Part shown: in pieces, positions 33,327 to 44,322 of the stretch
How positions within the stretch are numbered: position 1 is the first letter of the stretch
Layout of the letters: every line of letters starts with the position of its first letter
Assembly: GCF_018739885.1 (NCBI RefSeq)
Contig: NZ_JADOES010000015.1
Span: 1-64,000 of the forward strand
Source: Leptothoe spongobia TAU-MAC 1115
GTDB taxonomy: Bacteria; Cyanobacteriota; Cyanobacteriia; Phormidesmidales; Phormidesmidaceae
Direction of reading: 5' to 3'
Length of the DNA stretch: 64,000 bases
Notes under the pieces: model-generated
What the model was told of the DNA's origin: nothing
What the model saw: the letters and a program-made list of their open reading frames with translations, nothing else
The model's database searches: none
Translations under genes and position numbers: made by a program

Positions 33327-35132
33327 ATGACCGACGTACCCGTTTCCCGTATTCGCAATTTTTCGATTATTGCTCATATCGATCATGGCAAGTCTACGCT
33401 GGCAGACCGTTTGCTGCAGGAAACCAAAACCATCAGCGAGCGGGATATGAAGGCTCAGGTGCTCGATACGATGGACCTGGAGCGGGAGCGGGGTATCACT
33501 ATTAAGCTACAGGCAGCTCGGATGAATTACCTGGCTGAGGATGGAGAGCAGTATGTGCTCAATCTGATTGATACTCCTGGACATGTCGATTTTTCCTATG
33601 AGGTATCCCGTGCCTTAGCTGCCTGTGAAGGGGCTTTATTAGTGGTGGATGCTTCCCAGGGGGTGGAGGCACAGACTCTGGCTAATGTGTATCTGGCGTT
33701 GGACAATGATCTAGAAATTATCCCGGTTCTGAATAAAGTGGATTTGCCTGGTGCCGAACCGGATCGGGTGAAGAAGGAAATTGAGGACATTGTTGGTCTG
33801 GACTGTAGTAATGCCATTCTGGCTTCTGCCAAAGAAGGTCTGGGCATTACTGAAATTCTGGAGTCTATTGTAGAGACTGTCCCTGAGCCTGAGGACAATA
33901 CGGAGAAGCCGCTACGGGCGCTCATTTTTGATAGCTACTATGACAGCTACCGTGGGGTGATTGTTTATTTTCGGGTGTTGGATGGCACATTGAGCCGTCG
34001 CGATCGCATCCGTCTGATGGCCTCCGGTAAAGAATATGAAATCGACGAGTTGGGTGTACTCGCTCCCCATCAGATCGAAGTTGATGAACTCCATGCTGGT
34101 GAAGTGGGGTATATATCTGCTTCCATTAAAGCCGTGGCCGATGCCCGCGTTGGCGACACCATTACCCTGGTTAAAAAGAAAGCTGAAGAGCCCTTACCGG
34201 GTTACGTAGAAGCTAACCCCATGGTGTTCTGCGGACTCTTTCCCACCGACTCTGATCGCTACGAAGATCTGCGCGATGCTCTAGAGAAGTTAACTCTCAG
34301 TGATGCTGCCCTGCAGTACGAGCCTGAAACCTCCAGTGCCATGGGCTTTGGTTTCCGCTGTGGTTTCTTGGGACTATTGCACATGGAAATTGTGCAGGAG
34401 CGGCTGGAACGGGAATATAACCTGGATTTGATTACCACAGCGCCATCTGTGGTTTATCGAGTTACCACGATTGACGGCACGGTGCTGAATATTGACAACC
34501 CTTGCGAACTACCAGAGCCCCAAGAGCGGGAAAAAATTGAAGAACCCTACGTCAAGGTAGAGATTTTCACCCCTGAAGAGTTTGTTGGCACTCTGATGGA
34601 CTTGTGTCAGACCCGTCGCGGCGACTTTAAGGATATGAAGTACCTGACGGAAGGCCGCACCACCCTGGTGTACGAAATTCCTCTGGCAGAGGTCGTAACC
34701 GATTTCTTTGACCAGATGAAATCCCGGTCTCGTGGCTATGCCAGTATGGAATATCAGCTGATCGATTATCGGGTGAACTATCTGGTGAAACTAGATGTGA
34801 TGATCAATGGAGACAAGGTGGATCCGCTGGCGGCTATCGTCCATCGCGATCAGGCTTATTACGTGGGTAAGGCCTTGGCAGAAAAGCTGAAAGAGCTGAT
34901 TCCCAGACACCAATTTAGAATTCCGATTCAGGCCGCCATCGGTAGTCGGATTATTGCTAGTGCAAGTATTCCAGCTTTGCGCAAGGATGTATTGTCCAAG
35001 TGCTACGGTGGTGATATTTCCCGTAAGAAGAAACTGTTGAAAAAGCAGGCTAAAGGTAAGAAGCGCTTGAAGGCAATCGGTACGGTGGATGTGCCCCAAG
35101 AGGCATTCATGGCGGTATTAAAACTGAATTAG
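33327..35132 (+). CDS. lepA: Elongation factor 4 (back-translocating GTPase LepA)
   Basis: 601 residues. The G1 P-loop is [27 protein letters not shown] (G3) and [13 protein letters not shown] (G4) complete the GTPase. The unique LepA C-terminal domain is seen in [24 protein letters not shown] and [22 protein letters not shown]. The factor acts on stalled or mistranslocated ribosomes. Residues 20-80 and 340-380 ([23 protein letters not shown]) are textbook. The 434-bp upstream gap probably contains its promoter. Confidence 0.98.
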   Translation: MTDVPVSRIRNFSIIAHIDHGKSTLADRLLQETKTISERDMKAQVLDTMDLERERGITIKLQAARMNYLAEDGEQYVLNLIDTPGHVDFSYEVSRALAACEGALLVVDASQGVEAQTLANVYLALDNDLEIIPVLNKVDLPGAEPDRVKKEIEDIVGLDCSNAILASAKEGLGITEILESIVETVPEPEDNTEKPLRALIFDSYYDSYRGVIVYFRVLDGTLSRRDRIRLMASGKEYEIDELGVLAPHQIEVDELHAGEVGYISASIKAVADARVGDTITLVKKKAEEPLPGYVEANPMVFCGLFPTDSDRYEDLRDALEKLTLSDAALQYEPETSSAMGFGFRCGFLGLLHMEIVQERLEREYNLDLITTAPSVVYRVTTIDGTVLNIDNPCELPEPQEREKIEEPYVKVEIFTPEEFVGTLMDLCQTRRGDFKDMKYLTEGRTTLVYEIPLAEVVTDFFDQMKSRSRGYASMEYQLIDYRVNYLVKLDVMINGDKVDPLAAIVHRDQAYYVGKALAEKLKELIPRHQFRIPIQAAIGSRIIASASIPALRKDVLSKCYGGDISRKKKLLKKQAKGKKRLKAIGTVDVPQEAFMAVLKLN

Positions 35133-35158
35133 CAGTTATGTCAATTGACCGTAAATCA

Positions 35159-35791
35159 TCATCGCGTGAAGATTGGTATTCCTATCACGCGGTTGATCTT
35201 AAAACAGGCTACAAACCGTTGTACGGATTCACGGTCTGACTTAATGCGTTTTTTCATCACTTTGTAACGCTTGAGAAGTGCGCGATCGCTACCTTCATCA
35301 AACACAGCAAACATGCCCGAAAACGCATTGAACTGTTTGTACGGTAGCAATCGACTGAAGACGACATATCCCGGTTTGGCAGTTTTACTCAGATTGATAT
35401 TGATTACGGATAAAGGTTGGTGATCAGAAGTATTGAGAAGATCATTAACCGTCAAACAATTCTGCTTAGGATGGACACTGCTTATTTTAAAGAGGGATGT
35501 ATAAGAAGCCTTGGCTGCATCCAAATAGGAAATTTCTTCAGATTTTAAGTGAGTGTGATCACTCCGATATCGTTCCAACATAGTCTGACCGTTGGACAAT
35601 ATTTCGTGCAAATAAAAATCTATTAGAAAGTTGACTTCTTCCTCGTTTTCTAGAACAAGTCGTTTGCCTTGGCCGACACCCATGACTCGAATCATTCTGG
35701 GCAACTCTGTTTCTAAGCCATATTGCTCTGGTATTTTTTCACTGAGGCGTTTTCCGACACGCCGCATTTGTTTGTATTCTTTCAAAGACAT
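35159..35791 (-). CDS. Hypothetical protein
   Basis: 210 residues, basic, with no signal peptide, membrane segment or motif I recognise. The N-terminus is helical and Lys/Arg-rich (KEYKQMRRVGKRLSEK), a middle acidic helix-rich region follows, and the C-terminus contains RALLKRYKVMKKRIKSDRESVQRFV. The composition and a long uninterrupted frame support a real gene. It lies between lepA (convergent, 26 bp away) and polA (same strand, 70 bp upstream), so co-transcription with polA is possible; no functional link is evident. Confidence 0.7.
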   Translation of the reverse strand: MSLKEYKQMRRVGKRLSEKIPEQYGLETELPRMIRVMGVGQGKRLVLENEEEVNFLIDFYLHEILSNGQTMLERYRSDHTHLKSEEISYLDAAKASYTSLFKISSVHPKQNCLTVNDLLNTSDHQPLSVININLSKTAKPGYVVFSRLLPYKQFNAFSGMFAVFDEGSDRALLKRYKVMKKRIKSDRESVQRFVACFKINRVIGIPIFTR

Positions 35792-35861
35792 TAGATTGAA
35801 TGGTGCAAATGAACTAGCTATAAGGCTTCAACTCGGTTTAGTGTTTTGGTTAAACTTAAGA

Positions 35862-38747
35862 TCATTTGGCGTCCATCCAATTTTTGCCCGCGTTGATTTC
35901 GACCTTTAAGGGCACCGATAGCTTCACGACGGATTCCATCGTTTGGGTGATTTTTTTCTCTAATTCTGGCCATTCATCGGGGGGAATTTCAAAAATTAGT
36001 TCGTCGTGGACCTGTAGCAATAGTCTGGCCTGATAGTCCTTGAGAACTTCATGGAGCTGAATCATCGCAATTTTGATAATGTCAGCACTGGAACCTTGAA
36101 TGGGTGCATTGGCGGCTGCTCGTAACAGGCCTGCATCATAGCCACCTGGTTTGAGCTTCCCGAGTTCAATTTCATCTGGAGATCGACCCTTCAGTGGCCT
36201 CAAACTATTGCTAGAAAAGTTGAAATATCTGCGACGTCCGAGAATCGTCTCCACATATCCATGGGCGATGGCTTCACGCTGCATCTGTTGCAAGTACTCA
36301 AATACCCGCGAGTAGCGCTGGTTAAATTTATCGATAAATGACTTGGCTTCGGTGCGACTGACACCCATTTCTCGGGCAAAGCGCACGGCACCCATACCGT
36401 AGATAACGCCGAAGTTGATGATTTTACCCATGCGGCGTTCGTCTGAAGTGATTTCCTCTTTATCCAGTAGCAATTGGGCCGTAAGGCTATGGACATCTTG
36501 CCCGGTGCGATAGGCATCTACCAAGACCGACTCACCGCTGAGGTGAGTAAGAATCCTCAGCTCGATTTGGGAGTAGTCGGCAGCGGCTAGTAGCCAATCT
36601 TCCTGGGGTAAGAAGGCCTGACGAATTTGACGACTAAAGGCGGTGCGAACGGGGATATTTTGCAGATTTGGATTGGATGAGGATAGACGACCGGTGGCGG
36701 TGACAGCTTGGTTAAAGTCGGTGTGGACTCGGCCCGTATCGGCTCGCACCAGCTTGGGCAGGGCATCTACATAGGTGGATTTCAGCTTAGACAATGTGCG
36801 ATGGCTGACGATACAGTCCACTACTGGATGATCGCCCTGAAGTTTTTCCAGCGTAGAGGCGTCGGTGGAGTAGCCGGTTTTGGTTTTGCGAGTTTTTTTC
36901 TTATTTAGGCCCAGTGTTTCAAACAGCAGAACGCTGAGCTGCTTAGGGGAGCTGAGGTTAAATTCTTCGCCTGCGTAGTCGTAGGCTTTGATTTGTAATT
37001 CGTACAGGTCGGTTTCGAGCTGTTCTGAGAATTGTTTAAGGTAGGGTTCGTCGATGCGGATGCCGGTGGCTTCCATGTCGGCCAGAACAACTTCGAGGGG
37101 GACTTCGATGTCGCGGAAGAGAGTTGCGATCGCATCCACCTGTTTTAATTCAGCCTGTAAAATCGGCACTAACCGATAGGTACTGTGTACATCCCCACCG
37201 CAGTAGACTGCCACCTGTTCGATAGCAATATCCGCAATAGTTTTGCCCTTTGGTACCAGGTCGCTGTAACTTTGGGCTGCCAGATTCAGGTGACGCAATG
37301 ATAAATCTGTCAGATTGTGGCTATTTTCTGGATTCAGCACGTAGCTGGCCAGCATGGTGTCAAATACTACCCCTGTCAGCTCAATTCCCTGGCGCTTAAG
37401 CACTGCCCGGTCATACTTGGCATTTTGTAATGACTTTGGATAGTCAGCACTTTCCAAAATCGGTTTAAGTGCAGACAATACATCTGTCAGTGGTAACTGA
37501 TCTCCTGCCAGGTGTCCCACCGGTATATAGGCCAGATCGGCTGGCCCTTCTCCCCAGCAACAACCAATACCAACCAATTCAGCATCCAGCGGATCAATCG
37601 CGGTCGTTTCCGTATCCCACGCCACAATGCCATCAGTTTGAGCTTCTAACTGCGTGACTAATGCTTGAAGCTGGGCCTCAGTCATAATGATCTGTGGCTG
37701 AATATCTACTTCTTTTACGTCACTGGCGGCATCCGTTTCTTCTGCCGTGAAAAAGTCGGTTTCCTCATCTTCAACCGATGTTGATACTTGCTTGGGTCTG
37801 GCGGTAACTTCACCACCAAATGCTGTCTGTAATTTGTTCAGACGATTAATAAAATGCTGAAATTCTAGATTTTTTAGCAGGGGGACAACTTTGCCTTCGT
37901 CAAACCCATCCAGTTTGCAATCAGCTAGTTCAACATCCAAATCAATATCAGTGACGATGGTGGCTAAATATTTAGATTTATCTGCGTCTTCTTTGCCGGT
38001 TTCCAGCTTCTTTTTCACCGCGCCCTTCATCTCAGGCACCGCGTCATAGACTCGTTCCAGGTTCTCGTGTTCCGTTAGGAGCTTAACGGCAGTTTTCTTA
38101 CCAATGCCCCGCACCCCCGGAATATTATCTGAGGTATCCCCACAGAGGGCTTTATAGTCGATCACCTGATTAGGCTTAATGCCTAGTTTTTCTTCGACTT
38201 CCTTAATGCCATATTCCTTGGCCAGACCATTGGTGCGGCCAAAGGTACTGCCCAAATGGAGCACCTTAATGTGTTCGTTATCGTCAATTAGCTGAAATAG
38301 GTCCTGGTCACCGCTGAGGATTTTGACGGCATAACCTTCCTGTTCAGCTTTGGTAGCGAGGGTACCAATGACGTCATCTGCTTCAAATCCGGGGGCTGTG
38401 AGGATGGGTAGCTTAAAGCCTGCCAAAAGCTGCTTAAGATTTTCGACATCCTCAATGAAATCTTCGGGTGTTTCTGGGCGACCTTCTTTGTAGCTTTCTG
38501 CGGCTTCGTGGCGAAAGGTAGGCTGAGCGAGGTCAAAGGCAACAGCTGCGTAGTCGGGTTTTTCGACCACCATCATGTCGCTCATGGACTTGAGAAAGCC
38601 AAAACATACGCTGGTGGGAATACCTTTGGAAGTACGCAGTCCTCCATCACGACTTTTGGCGTGGGCGTAGTAGGAGCGAAACGCCAGGGAGTGACCGTCG
38701 ATGATTAGCAGGGTGGGTCTGTCAGAACTCAAAACACATGTCGCCAA
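35862..38747 (-). CDS. polA: DNA polymerase I with 5'-3' and 3'-5' exonuclease domains
   Basis: 961 residues, three domains. The 5' nuclease (about 1-310) shows LLIIDGHSLAFRSYYAH, FEADDVIGTLATKAE, SGDQDLFQL and GDTSDNIPGVRGIGKKTA. The 3'-5' exonuclease (about 350-540) keeps the metal residues: Asp/Glu in AWDTETTAIDPL, Asp in NAKYDRAVL and the Tyr-x3-Asp element in VYCGGDVHSTYRL. Proofreading is therefore likely active, unlike in some bacteria. The polymerase (about 560-961) has AADYSQIELRILTHLSG, RRMGKIINFGVIYGMG and LLQVHDELIFE. It fills repair gaps and removes Okazaki primers. Confidence 0.97.
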   Translation of the reverse strand: MATCVLSSDRPTLLIIDGHSLAFRSYYAHAKSRDGGLRTSKGIPTSVCFGFLKSMSDMMVVEKPDYAAVAFDLAQPTFRHEAAESYKEGRPETPEDFIEDVENLKQLLAGFKLPILTAPGFEADDVIGTLATKAEQEGYAVKILSGDQDLFQLIDDNEHIKVLHLGSTFGRTNGLAKEYGIKEVEEKLGIKPNQVIDYKALCGDTSDNIPGVRGIGKKTAVKLLTEHENLERVYDAVPEMKGAVKKKLETGKEDADKSKYLATIVTDIDLDVELADCKLDGFDEGKVVPLLKNLEFQHFINRLNKLQTAFGGEVTARPKQVSTSVEDEETDFFTAEETDAASDVKEVDIQPQIIMTEAQLQALVTQLEAQTDGIVAWDTETTAIDPLDAELVGIGCCWGEGPADLAYIPVGHLAGDQLPLTDVLSALKPILESADYPKSLQNAKYDRAVLKRQGIELTGVVFDTMLASYVLNPENSHNLTDLSLRHLNLAAQSYSDLVPKGKTIADIAIEQVAVYCGGDVHSTYRLVPILQAELKQVDAIATLFRDIEVPLEVVLADMEATGIRIDEPYLKQFSEQLETDLYELQIKAYDYAGEEFNLSSPKQLSVLLFETLGLNKKKTRKTKTGYSTDASTLEKLQGDHPVVDCIVSHRTLSKLKSTYVDALPKLVRADTGRVHTDFNQAVTATGRLSSSNPNLQNIPVRTAFSRQIRQAFLPQEDWLLAAADYSQIELRILTHLSGESVLVDAYRTGQDVHSLTAQLLLDKEEITSDERRMGKIINFGVIYGMGAVRFAREMGVSRTEAKSFIDKFNQRYSRVFEYLQQMQREAIAHGYVETILGRRRYFNFSSNSLRPLKGRSPDEIELGKLKPGGYDAGLLRAAANAPIQGSSADIIKIAMIQLHEVLKDYQARLLLQVHDELIFEIPPDEWPELEKKITQTMESVVKLSVPLKVEINAGKNWMDAK

Positions 38748-38769
38748 TGCAGCTTTTTAATTAAAGCGT

Positions 38770-38835
38770 GTCCACGTCCAGAACTGCAGTTTTTTCGATG
38801 AAGAGCTTTAGGTTTCAAATTGAATGTGGTTTATG
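38770..38835. repeat. Dispersed 66-bp repeat, copy 2, overlapping a stop codon
   Basis: GTCCACGTCCAGAACTGCAG at the left and GGTTTCAAATTGAATGTGG before TTTATG at the right align with 6035-6101 over the full length. The right-end half of the terminal pairing is diverged here (TGAATGTGG against TGGACGTGG). The TAA stop of the phosphatase-superfamily gene is at 38831-38833, in the same place as in copy 1. Confidence 0.8.
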
Positions 38836-40186
38836 GGGTAGTTTGGTGGAATAAATTCGCAGGCCTCAAATAGTCATTAGATTCGTTACTGTGCCGACTC
38901 GTTAGATAGGCAAACGGAATTTGTGCTTCTGAGGGTGTTAATCCACCATGGGTTCCTCGTTGTTGGCCTTTATAGTGACCGTCAGGTCCGGCAAAGAAGA
39001 CGGTGTTAGAGTCCTCAGGTAGGATGACGATTTGACCGACGACATTTAAGAATTCCTGGGAAGGGGACTCACCAAATAAGGTATCGGCCACATCTTGTAT
39101 GAGCAGGACTTGGGCAACACCAGCTAATCGTTGTTTTAGCAATGTTAGAGCCTGATCAACATACTCTGGTTTTACCTGTAAAAACACGTCTCGGCTGGAT
39201 CCACAGGGAAATAGGGGAGCACCGTCCTGGCTGTGGGCCAGCATCGGCATTAGCTCTGGAATTTCTTCGTCCAAATAGACAGTTGCTGCTGCATCGATGA
39301 CGACCTGACCGTGGTCGGCGGTCAGTAAGATGGCAATATTCTGATGATCGTTGAGGTTAGAAAATAAGAGGTTTTCCAGGGTTGCAAAGACTTCTTTGAC
39401 GCGATTCCAGACGATGTCTGAGGTGTAACCATGGTCATGACTAAGGCTATCAATGTCTGGGAGATAGAATTTTACGTATTGTTGGCGAGTTGCGGCGTTG
39501 AGGATGGCTTGTAAATCGTGTAGTCCTTTCTCTAACGAGCTGTAGCCACGGCGTTGAATCATGGGATTTACGGCCAGGGAGTAACAGCCATCGACGTACG
39601 CTTTGGGGAGATATTCGATTACATCAATGCCTTGATCTATCAGCCGTTGATGAAAGGTACTGGGAGGAAAAACATCCTCTGGCTGGATGTCGGCTTCGAG
39701 GAGCGTATGGGACTTTTTGGGGTGACGACCGCCTGCGTCTTCGCCTTTGGAAAAAATCAGGGGTGAAATGACTCGATTTAGAGAAGGCCATGCTTGCCGC
39801 CATTCGAAGACTTGGGATTGCTGGGGTAATAAGCCGGTATTCAGGCAGTGGACATGGGCGGCGGTGGTGGAGGGGAATAGGGTGCTGAGTTTGGAAACGA
39901 CACCCTGATCGATAAAGCGGGAAATGCCTGGCAGGTTTTCCTGGGCTGCGCGGTTAAAGAGGTTCCAGCCGAAGGCGTCGATTAGAAAAAGAACAACGTG
40001 TTTGGGTTGAGGGTAACCGGTAGGTCCAAAGACGTCGTCTGGCAGCCCTGACTGTTGGGGGGTGTCGAGTAACTTACTGATGGTGCCAGGAATTTCGCTA
40101 AAGCAGTAGTGACCGTATAAGGGGCGCTGGAGGGTTCCTAGAAACGTGGCAGAGTTGACTGCTGCAATTGATTTTGTATTCAGCAT
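38831..40186 (-). CDS. Alkaline phosphatase superfamily (nucleotide pyrophosphatase-like) enzyme
   Basis: 451 residues. Metal-site and nucleophile motifs are in order: LFLIDAFGWN (Asp70), LFPSTTAAH with the nucleophile Thr at about 107-108, LPDIDSLSHDHGY, LLTADHGQVV and, near the end, GTHGGLTPSEAQIPF. These fit the type I phosphodiesterase/nucleotide pyrophosphatase branch, two-metal enzymes that split phosphodiester or phosphomonoester bonds. No signal peptide is seen, so it may be cytosolic. The substrate cannot be told; the insert between motifs 2 and 3 (about 115-240) is specific to this subgroup. It ends inside a dispersed repeat. Confidence 0.88.
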   Translation of the reverse strand: MLNTKSIAAVNSATFLGTLQRPLYGHYCFSEIPGTISKLLDTPQQSGLPDDVFGPTGYPQPKHVVLFLIDAFGWNLFNRAAQENLPGISRFIDQGVVSKLSTLFPSTTAAHVHCLNTGLLPQQSQVFEWRQAWPSLNRVISPLIFSKGEDAGGRHPKKSHTLLEADIQPEDVFPPSTFHQRLIDQGIDVIEYLPKAYVDGCYSLAVNPMIQRRGYSSLEKGLHDLQAILNAATRQQYVKFYLPDIDSLSHDHGYTSDIVWNRVKEVFATLENLLFSNLNDHQNIAILLTADHGQVVIDAAATVYLDEEIPELMPMLAHSQDGAPLFPCGSSRDVFLQVKPEYVDQALTLLKQRLAGVAQVLLIQDVADTLFGESPSQEFLNVVGQIVILPEDSNTVFFAGPDGHYKGQQRGTHGGLTPSEAQIPFAYLTSRHSNESNDYLRPANLFHQTTP

Positions 40187-40449
40187 TTACCCTATGCCTT
40201 GGCTGGCAAGTATGTATGATTTCTAGTGTAGAAATTATCTATATGAGTGGCGTGGCCTTATTCTATCCACCGTGGGGCAGCTTCAACTCTGCCATCGCTC
40301 TCTAGTCACAGTTGTTGGGTATATTAGGTTGAATACTATTCAGTTCTAAGATTAGACTCCGTAATTTGTCTGGTTACTGCTCCGTACTTCCGGGCTCCTC
40401 TGTACACATAGAGAATTGGGTAAGCATATAGCTCCATCGCTGCATAACT

Positions 40450-43110
40450 ATGCCGTTGTCATTAGATTCACTTTGGGTGGTTGTGAGTGCCAGCTTGGTG
40501 TTTTTGATGCAGGCAGGGTTTCTCTGTATAGAGGCTGGCTCTACTCGCCGCAAAAATAGCATCAACGTAGCGATCAAGAATATTGCTGATGTCGGGTTAT
40601 CGATCATCATGTTCTGGGCCTTTGGCTATGGCTTGATGTTTGGTGCTTCTGTTAATAATTGGTGGGGCTTCAGTCAGTTTTTTCCAGAGTTTGGTCAAGA
40701 TACCTGGCCCATTATCTTCTTTCTATTTCAGGCAATGTTTTGCAGCACCGCTGTCACCATAGTCTCTGGTGCCGTGGCTGAGCGCATGACAATTAGGGGA
40801 TATCTGCTGAGTACCTTGCTGATATCTGGCTTGATATATCCCTTATTTGGGCATTGGGCCTGGAATGGCTCAGCACAGTCGATAGCTACAGGGTGGTTAG
40901 AGCAAAGGGGCTTTGTTGATTTTGCGGGTTCTACAGTGGTGCATAGTTTAGGGGGATGGGTATCCCTGGCTGCTGTGGTTGTCATTGGCCCTCGTCTTGG
41001 GCGATTTTCCCGACCAAATTTTATTCAACAGGCTCCCAGCGCCGATTTGCCGTTAGCGTTTTTAGGAGCGTTGCTGCTGTGGTTTGGATGGTTTGGGTTC
41101 AATGGTGGCAGCACGTTTGCATTCAATGATCAGGTGCCAAGAATTTTGGTCAATACCTTATTGGCTGGAGCCGCAGGACTCACTGCTCCCCTGATATGGT
41201 CCCTGGGCATACAAAAACGCCAACTTCCCTTCAAGGCGGTGATGAATGGTTCTCTGGCTGGTTTAGTGTCGATTACTGCGAATTGCCATGCCGTGTCCAT
41301 GAGGCATGCCGTGATCATTGGCGCTGTGGGTGGCATGGTGATGATGGTCATGGACTATGTGCTGGACCAATGCAGAATTGACGATGCTATTGGTGCGATG
41401 CCAGTACATCTAGGTCCAGGTATTTGGGGCACCCTGGCTGTTGCACTGTTTGCTGATTTAGAACGCTTAGGTACTGGGCTGAGTCGTTGGGGGCAATTAA
41501 GAGTACAGGTAGCAGGCATCTTATCCTGTGGATTGTGGGCATTTACTGTAGCGCTGTTGGTATTGTTGATGCTCAATCGCTATTTAGGATTACGAGTCTC
41601 GCGCAAGCATGAGTACTTGGGCTTGAATATGTCTGAGCACGGAGCCCGGAATGAGTTTCACGATCTTTTTGCCACTATGCAGCTTCATGCCAGAACAGGC
41701 AATTTGGAACGCCGAGTACAGGCTGGTGCATTGACAGAAGTTGGACAAATTAGTCGTTGGTATAACCAAGTTGTCGAGGCTTTGGAGCGTGCTACTGCGA
41801 AAACCCAAGCCATTATTACCACGGCGGTAGATGGCATTCTTACGGTTGATTCGAGCACCTTGGTTATTCAAAGTACGAATCCAGCTGTTGAGAAGATTTT
41901 TGGCTGTGGATGGTTGACGGTAGTGGGTCGTCCACTATCTAGCTTGATCAGGACAGATTTTTCCCTGTCTCACGAGCAGGCGTTTCAGTCGCTTCAAACT
42001 TTTGTGAGCCAGGGAGCTCAAACCGGTCAAGTGTACGATGCTATTGGCTTACATAAGGCAGGTCGTCACTTTCCAGTGGAGATTACGGTCACGGTATCTC
42101 GTATTCGATCCGAAGAATTTTTGACCATTATGGTGAGGGATATTAGCGATCGCAAACAATCGGAATCAGCCCTGATTGCATCTGAACTGGAGGCTCGTCA
42201 AACCGCAGAGCAGCTGAAACGAGCCATGGAGGAGCTGCAGCGAGCTCAGGCGCAACTGTTGCAAAGTGAAAAAATGGCTGGGTTAGGACAGTTAGTGGCT
42301 GGCATTGCCCATGAAATTAATAACCCGGTCGGTTTTATCTATGGCAACCTCGAACATGCAATGCAATATGTCGAGGATCTGTTGTTAGTGCTTGGCCATT
42401 ATCAAGCAGAGGCAATACAACTTTCCTCCAAGGCACAGGCAGACATTGCCAATGCGGATTTAGAGTATGTCAGAGAAGATTTTCCAAAACTAATCAGTTC
42501 GATGCAGACAGGCACGGACCGTATTCGAGATATTGTGCAGTCCTTACGAAACTTTGCTCGCTATGACGAATCGGATTTTAAGTCCGTTGATTTGCACGAA
42601 GGCTTAGATAATACCTTGCTGTTATTGAGCCACCGTCTTAAGGCTCAGGCCAAACGACCAGCGATTCAAGTGAAGAAGGAATACGGTACGTTACCCAAAA
42701 TTCAATGCTATGCGGGTGCATTAAACCAAGTATTCTTCAATATCTTGACTAATGCGATTGATATTTTACGTGTTCATTCAGCCGGAGAAATTCTGCTAAA
42801 AACCGAGACTCAGACGAATTGGATTGTGGTGACGATTGCTGACAATGGCGCAGGGATTCCCAAGGCGTTGCAACAGCAAATTTTTGATCCGTTTTTTACG
42901 ACTAAGGCAGTGGGTAAAGGTACGGGTATGGGGTTAGCGATTAGCCATCAGATTGTTGTGGATAAGCATGCAGGCAAGCTTGAATGTCACTCTGTGCTAA
43001 ATCAAGGAACGATATTTAAGGTGATGTTGCCACGCACATTGGAGTTCCTCATGTCAGAGCCTAAGGGCATGGAATTATCCATACCGGAGTCCACAATTCC
43101 AGAACCCTAA
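40450..43110 (+). CDS. Ammonium transporter fused to a PAS histidine kinase (Amt-SHK sensor)
   Basis: 886 residues. Residues about 1-385 are a full Amt/Rh channel: [34 protein letters not shown], and the twin pore histidines His165 (TVVHSLGGW) and His320 ([14 protein letters not shown]), at positions close to His168 and His318 of E. coli AmtB. A HAMP-like linker (about 400-450) and a PAS domain (about 450-565: [22 protein letters not shown]) follow. Next come a coiled coil (575-610), a DHp domain with His621 in [16 protein letters not shown], and a HATPase_c domain (about 740-870: [35 protein letters not shown]). It should sense or transport external ammonium and signal to a response regulator encoded elsewhere. 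Divergent from the phosphatase gene. Confidence 0.93.
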   Translation: MPLSLDSLWVVVSASLVFLMQAGFLCIEAGSTRRKNSINVAIKNIADVGLSIIMFWAFGYGLMFGASVNNWWGFSQFFPEFGQDTWPIIFFLFQAMFCSTAVTIVSGAVAERMTIRGYLLSTLLISGLIYPLFGHWAWNGSAQSIATGWLEQRGFVDFAGSTVVHSLGGWVSLAAVVVIGPRLGRFSRPNFIQQAPSADLPLAFLGALLLWFGWFGFNGGSTFAFNDQVPRILVNTLLAGAAGLTAPLIWSLGIQKRQLPFKAVMNGSLAGLVSITANCHAVSMRHAVIIGAVGGMVMMVMDYVLDQCRIDDAIGAMPVHLGPGIWGTLAVALFADLERLGTGLSRWGQLRVQVAGILSCGLWAFTVALLVLLMLNRYLGLRVSRKHEYLGLNMSEHGARNEFHDLFATMQLHARTGNLERRVQAGALTEVGQISRWYNQVVEALERATAKTQAIITTAVDGILTVDSSTLVIQSTNPAVEKIFGCGWLTVVGRPLSSLIRTDFSLSHEQAFQSLQTFVSQGAQTGQVYDAIGLHKAGRHFPVEITVTVSRIRSEEFLTIMVRDISDRKQSESALIASELEARQTAEQLKRAMEELQRAQAQLLQSEKMAGLGQLVAGIAHEINNPVGFIYGNLEHAMQYVEDLLLVLGHYQAEAIQLSSKAQADIANADLEYVREDFPKLISSMQTGTDRIRDIVQSLRNFARYDESDFKSVDLHEGLDNTLLLLSHRLKAQAKRPAIQVKKEYGTLPKIQCYAGALNQVFFNILTNAIDILRVHSAGEILLKTETQTNWIVVTIADNGAGIPKALQQQIFDPFFTTKAVGKGTGMGLAISHQIVVDKHAGKLECHSVLNQGTIFKVMLPRTLEFLMSEPKGMELSIPESTIPEP

Positions 43111-43257
43111 TCAGAATGGTTATCACGTAACGCTTTTAATGTCTGCGATGGCATGAATATTGTATTCATCAGTAGGCGTATGTAGGCGTAATCAGGGGCA
43201 TAACCCTAACGCTGAAAAGTTGAGTCACAATACTCCGGGGCTATAGACATGTCGGTC

Positions 43258-43293
43258 GTCAGCAAATTTTGAGCTGTCAGCAATTTTTAAGCT
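43258..43293. promoter_or_regulatory. Tandem 18-bp direct repeats upstream of mntC
   Basis: GTCAGCAAATTTTGAGCT (43258-43275) is followed without gap by GTCAGCAATTTTTAAGCT (43276-43293), 16 of 18 identical. They lie 60-96 bp before the mntC ATG, a position suited to an activator or repressor such as the manganese regulator ManR; that identity is speculative. A second short tandem, with AATTATGA units, abuts the start codon (43317-43352). Confidence 0.5.
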
Positions 43294-43353
43294 GTGCATC
43301 TCCACATCACCATTTAATTATGAGACAATTATGAAAAATGAAACAATTATGAA

Positions 43354-44298
43354 ATGGCTGCACTAGCAATACTCAATCAAGTCAAACAAGGTTTTTTGCT
43401 AGCAGGTATAGCTTTGCTAGTTGGTCTTGTTGGTTGCGGGCCAGACGTTTCCACATCTGAAGACTCCGCTGCAAGTGACAAGAAGGTTGTACTGACAACG
43501 TTTACGATTCTGGCAGACATGGCTCAGAATGTTGCCGGTGATGAACTGCGGGTTGAGTCTATTACCCGCATCGGTGCAGAAATTCATGGCTATGAGCCAA
43601 TACCTAGCGATTTGGTTAAGGCTCAGAAGGCTGATTTGATTCTTTATAACGGCATGAATTTGGAGCGCTGGTTTGAACAGTTTTTGGGTAATGTGCAAGC
43701 TGTTCCATCAGTGATTTTGACGGAGGGAATTGAGCCAATTGCGATCGCAGAAGGTCCCTACACTGACAAGCCCAATCCCCACGCCTGGATGTCCCCGCAA
43801 AACGCACTTATATATGTGGAGAATATCCGCCAGGCGTTTATCGAACTCGATCCTGAAAACGAAGCCACCTATAACGCCAATGCCGAGGCCTACAGCGAAC
43901 AGCTAACAGCGATTGACGAAGAGCTGCAGGCTAATCTTGCCAAGGTGCCAGATGGTCAACGGTATCTGGTGAGTTGTGAAGGTGCATTCTCCTATCTGGC
44001 TAATGATTATGACTTGGAAGAAATTTATCTTTGGCCCATTAATGCTGAGCAGCAATCTACCCCTAAACAAATTCAAGGGGTGATCGAAGAGGTTAAAGCT
44101 AACGATATTGCCACGGTCTTTTGCGAAAGCACTGTCAGTGATGAGGGACAGCAAGAAGTCGCTCGGGCCACGGGCGCTAAGTTTGGAGGCAATTTATATG
44201 TCGACTCCCTGTCTACAGAAGATGGTCCAGTACCTACCTTTATAGACTTGCTTGAATACGATACTCAGGTGATTAGTGAGGGGCTGGTATCACCATGA
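43354..44298 (+). CDS. mntC: Manganese ABC transporter substrate-binding lipoprotein
   Basis: 314 residues. A lipoprotein signal ends at Cys28 (LVGLVGCG). The cluster A-I metal ligands are His78 (EIHGYEP), His143 (NPHAWMSP), Glu209 (SCEGAFSYLA) and Asp284 (YVDSLS). The Glu and EGAFSYLA context favour manganese over zinc. The protein captures Mn2+ in the periplasm for the MntAB permease; manganese is needed for the water-oxidising cluster of photosystem II. The ATG at 43354 is preceded by short AT repeats with two out-of-frame ATGs. It is the first gene of mntC-mntA-mntB. Confidence 0.93.
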   Translation: MAALAILNQVKQGFLLAGIALLVGLVGCGPDVSTSEDSAASDKKVVLTTFTILADMAQNVAGDELRVESITRIGAEIHGYEPIPSDLVKAQKADLILYNGMNLERWFEQFLGNVQAVPSVILTEGIEPIAIAEGPYTDKPNPHAWMSPQNALIYVENIRQAFIELDPENEATYNANAEAYSEQLTAIDEELQANLAKVPDGQRYLVSCEGAFSYLANDYDLEEIYLWPINAEQQSTPKQIQGVIEEVKANDIATVFCESTVSDEGQQEVARATGAKFGGNLYVDSLSTEDGPVPTFIDLLEYDTQVISEGLVSP

Positions 44299-44322
44299 TG
44301 CTTGACATTTTTCGATATCTTT

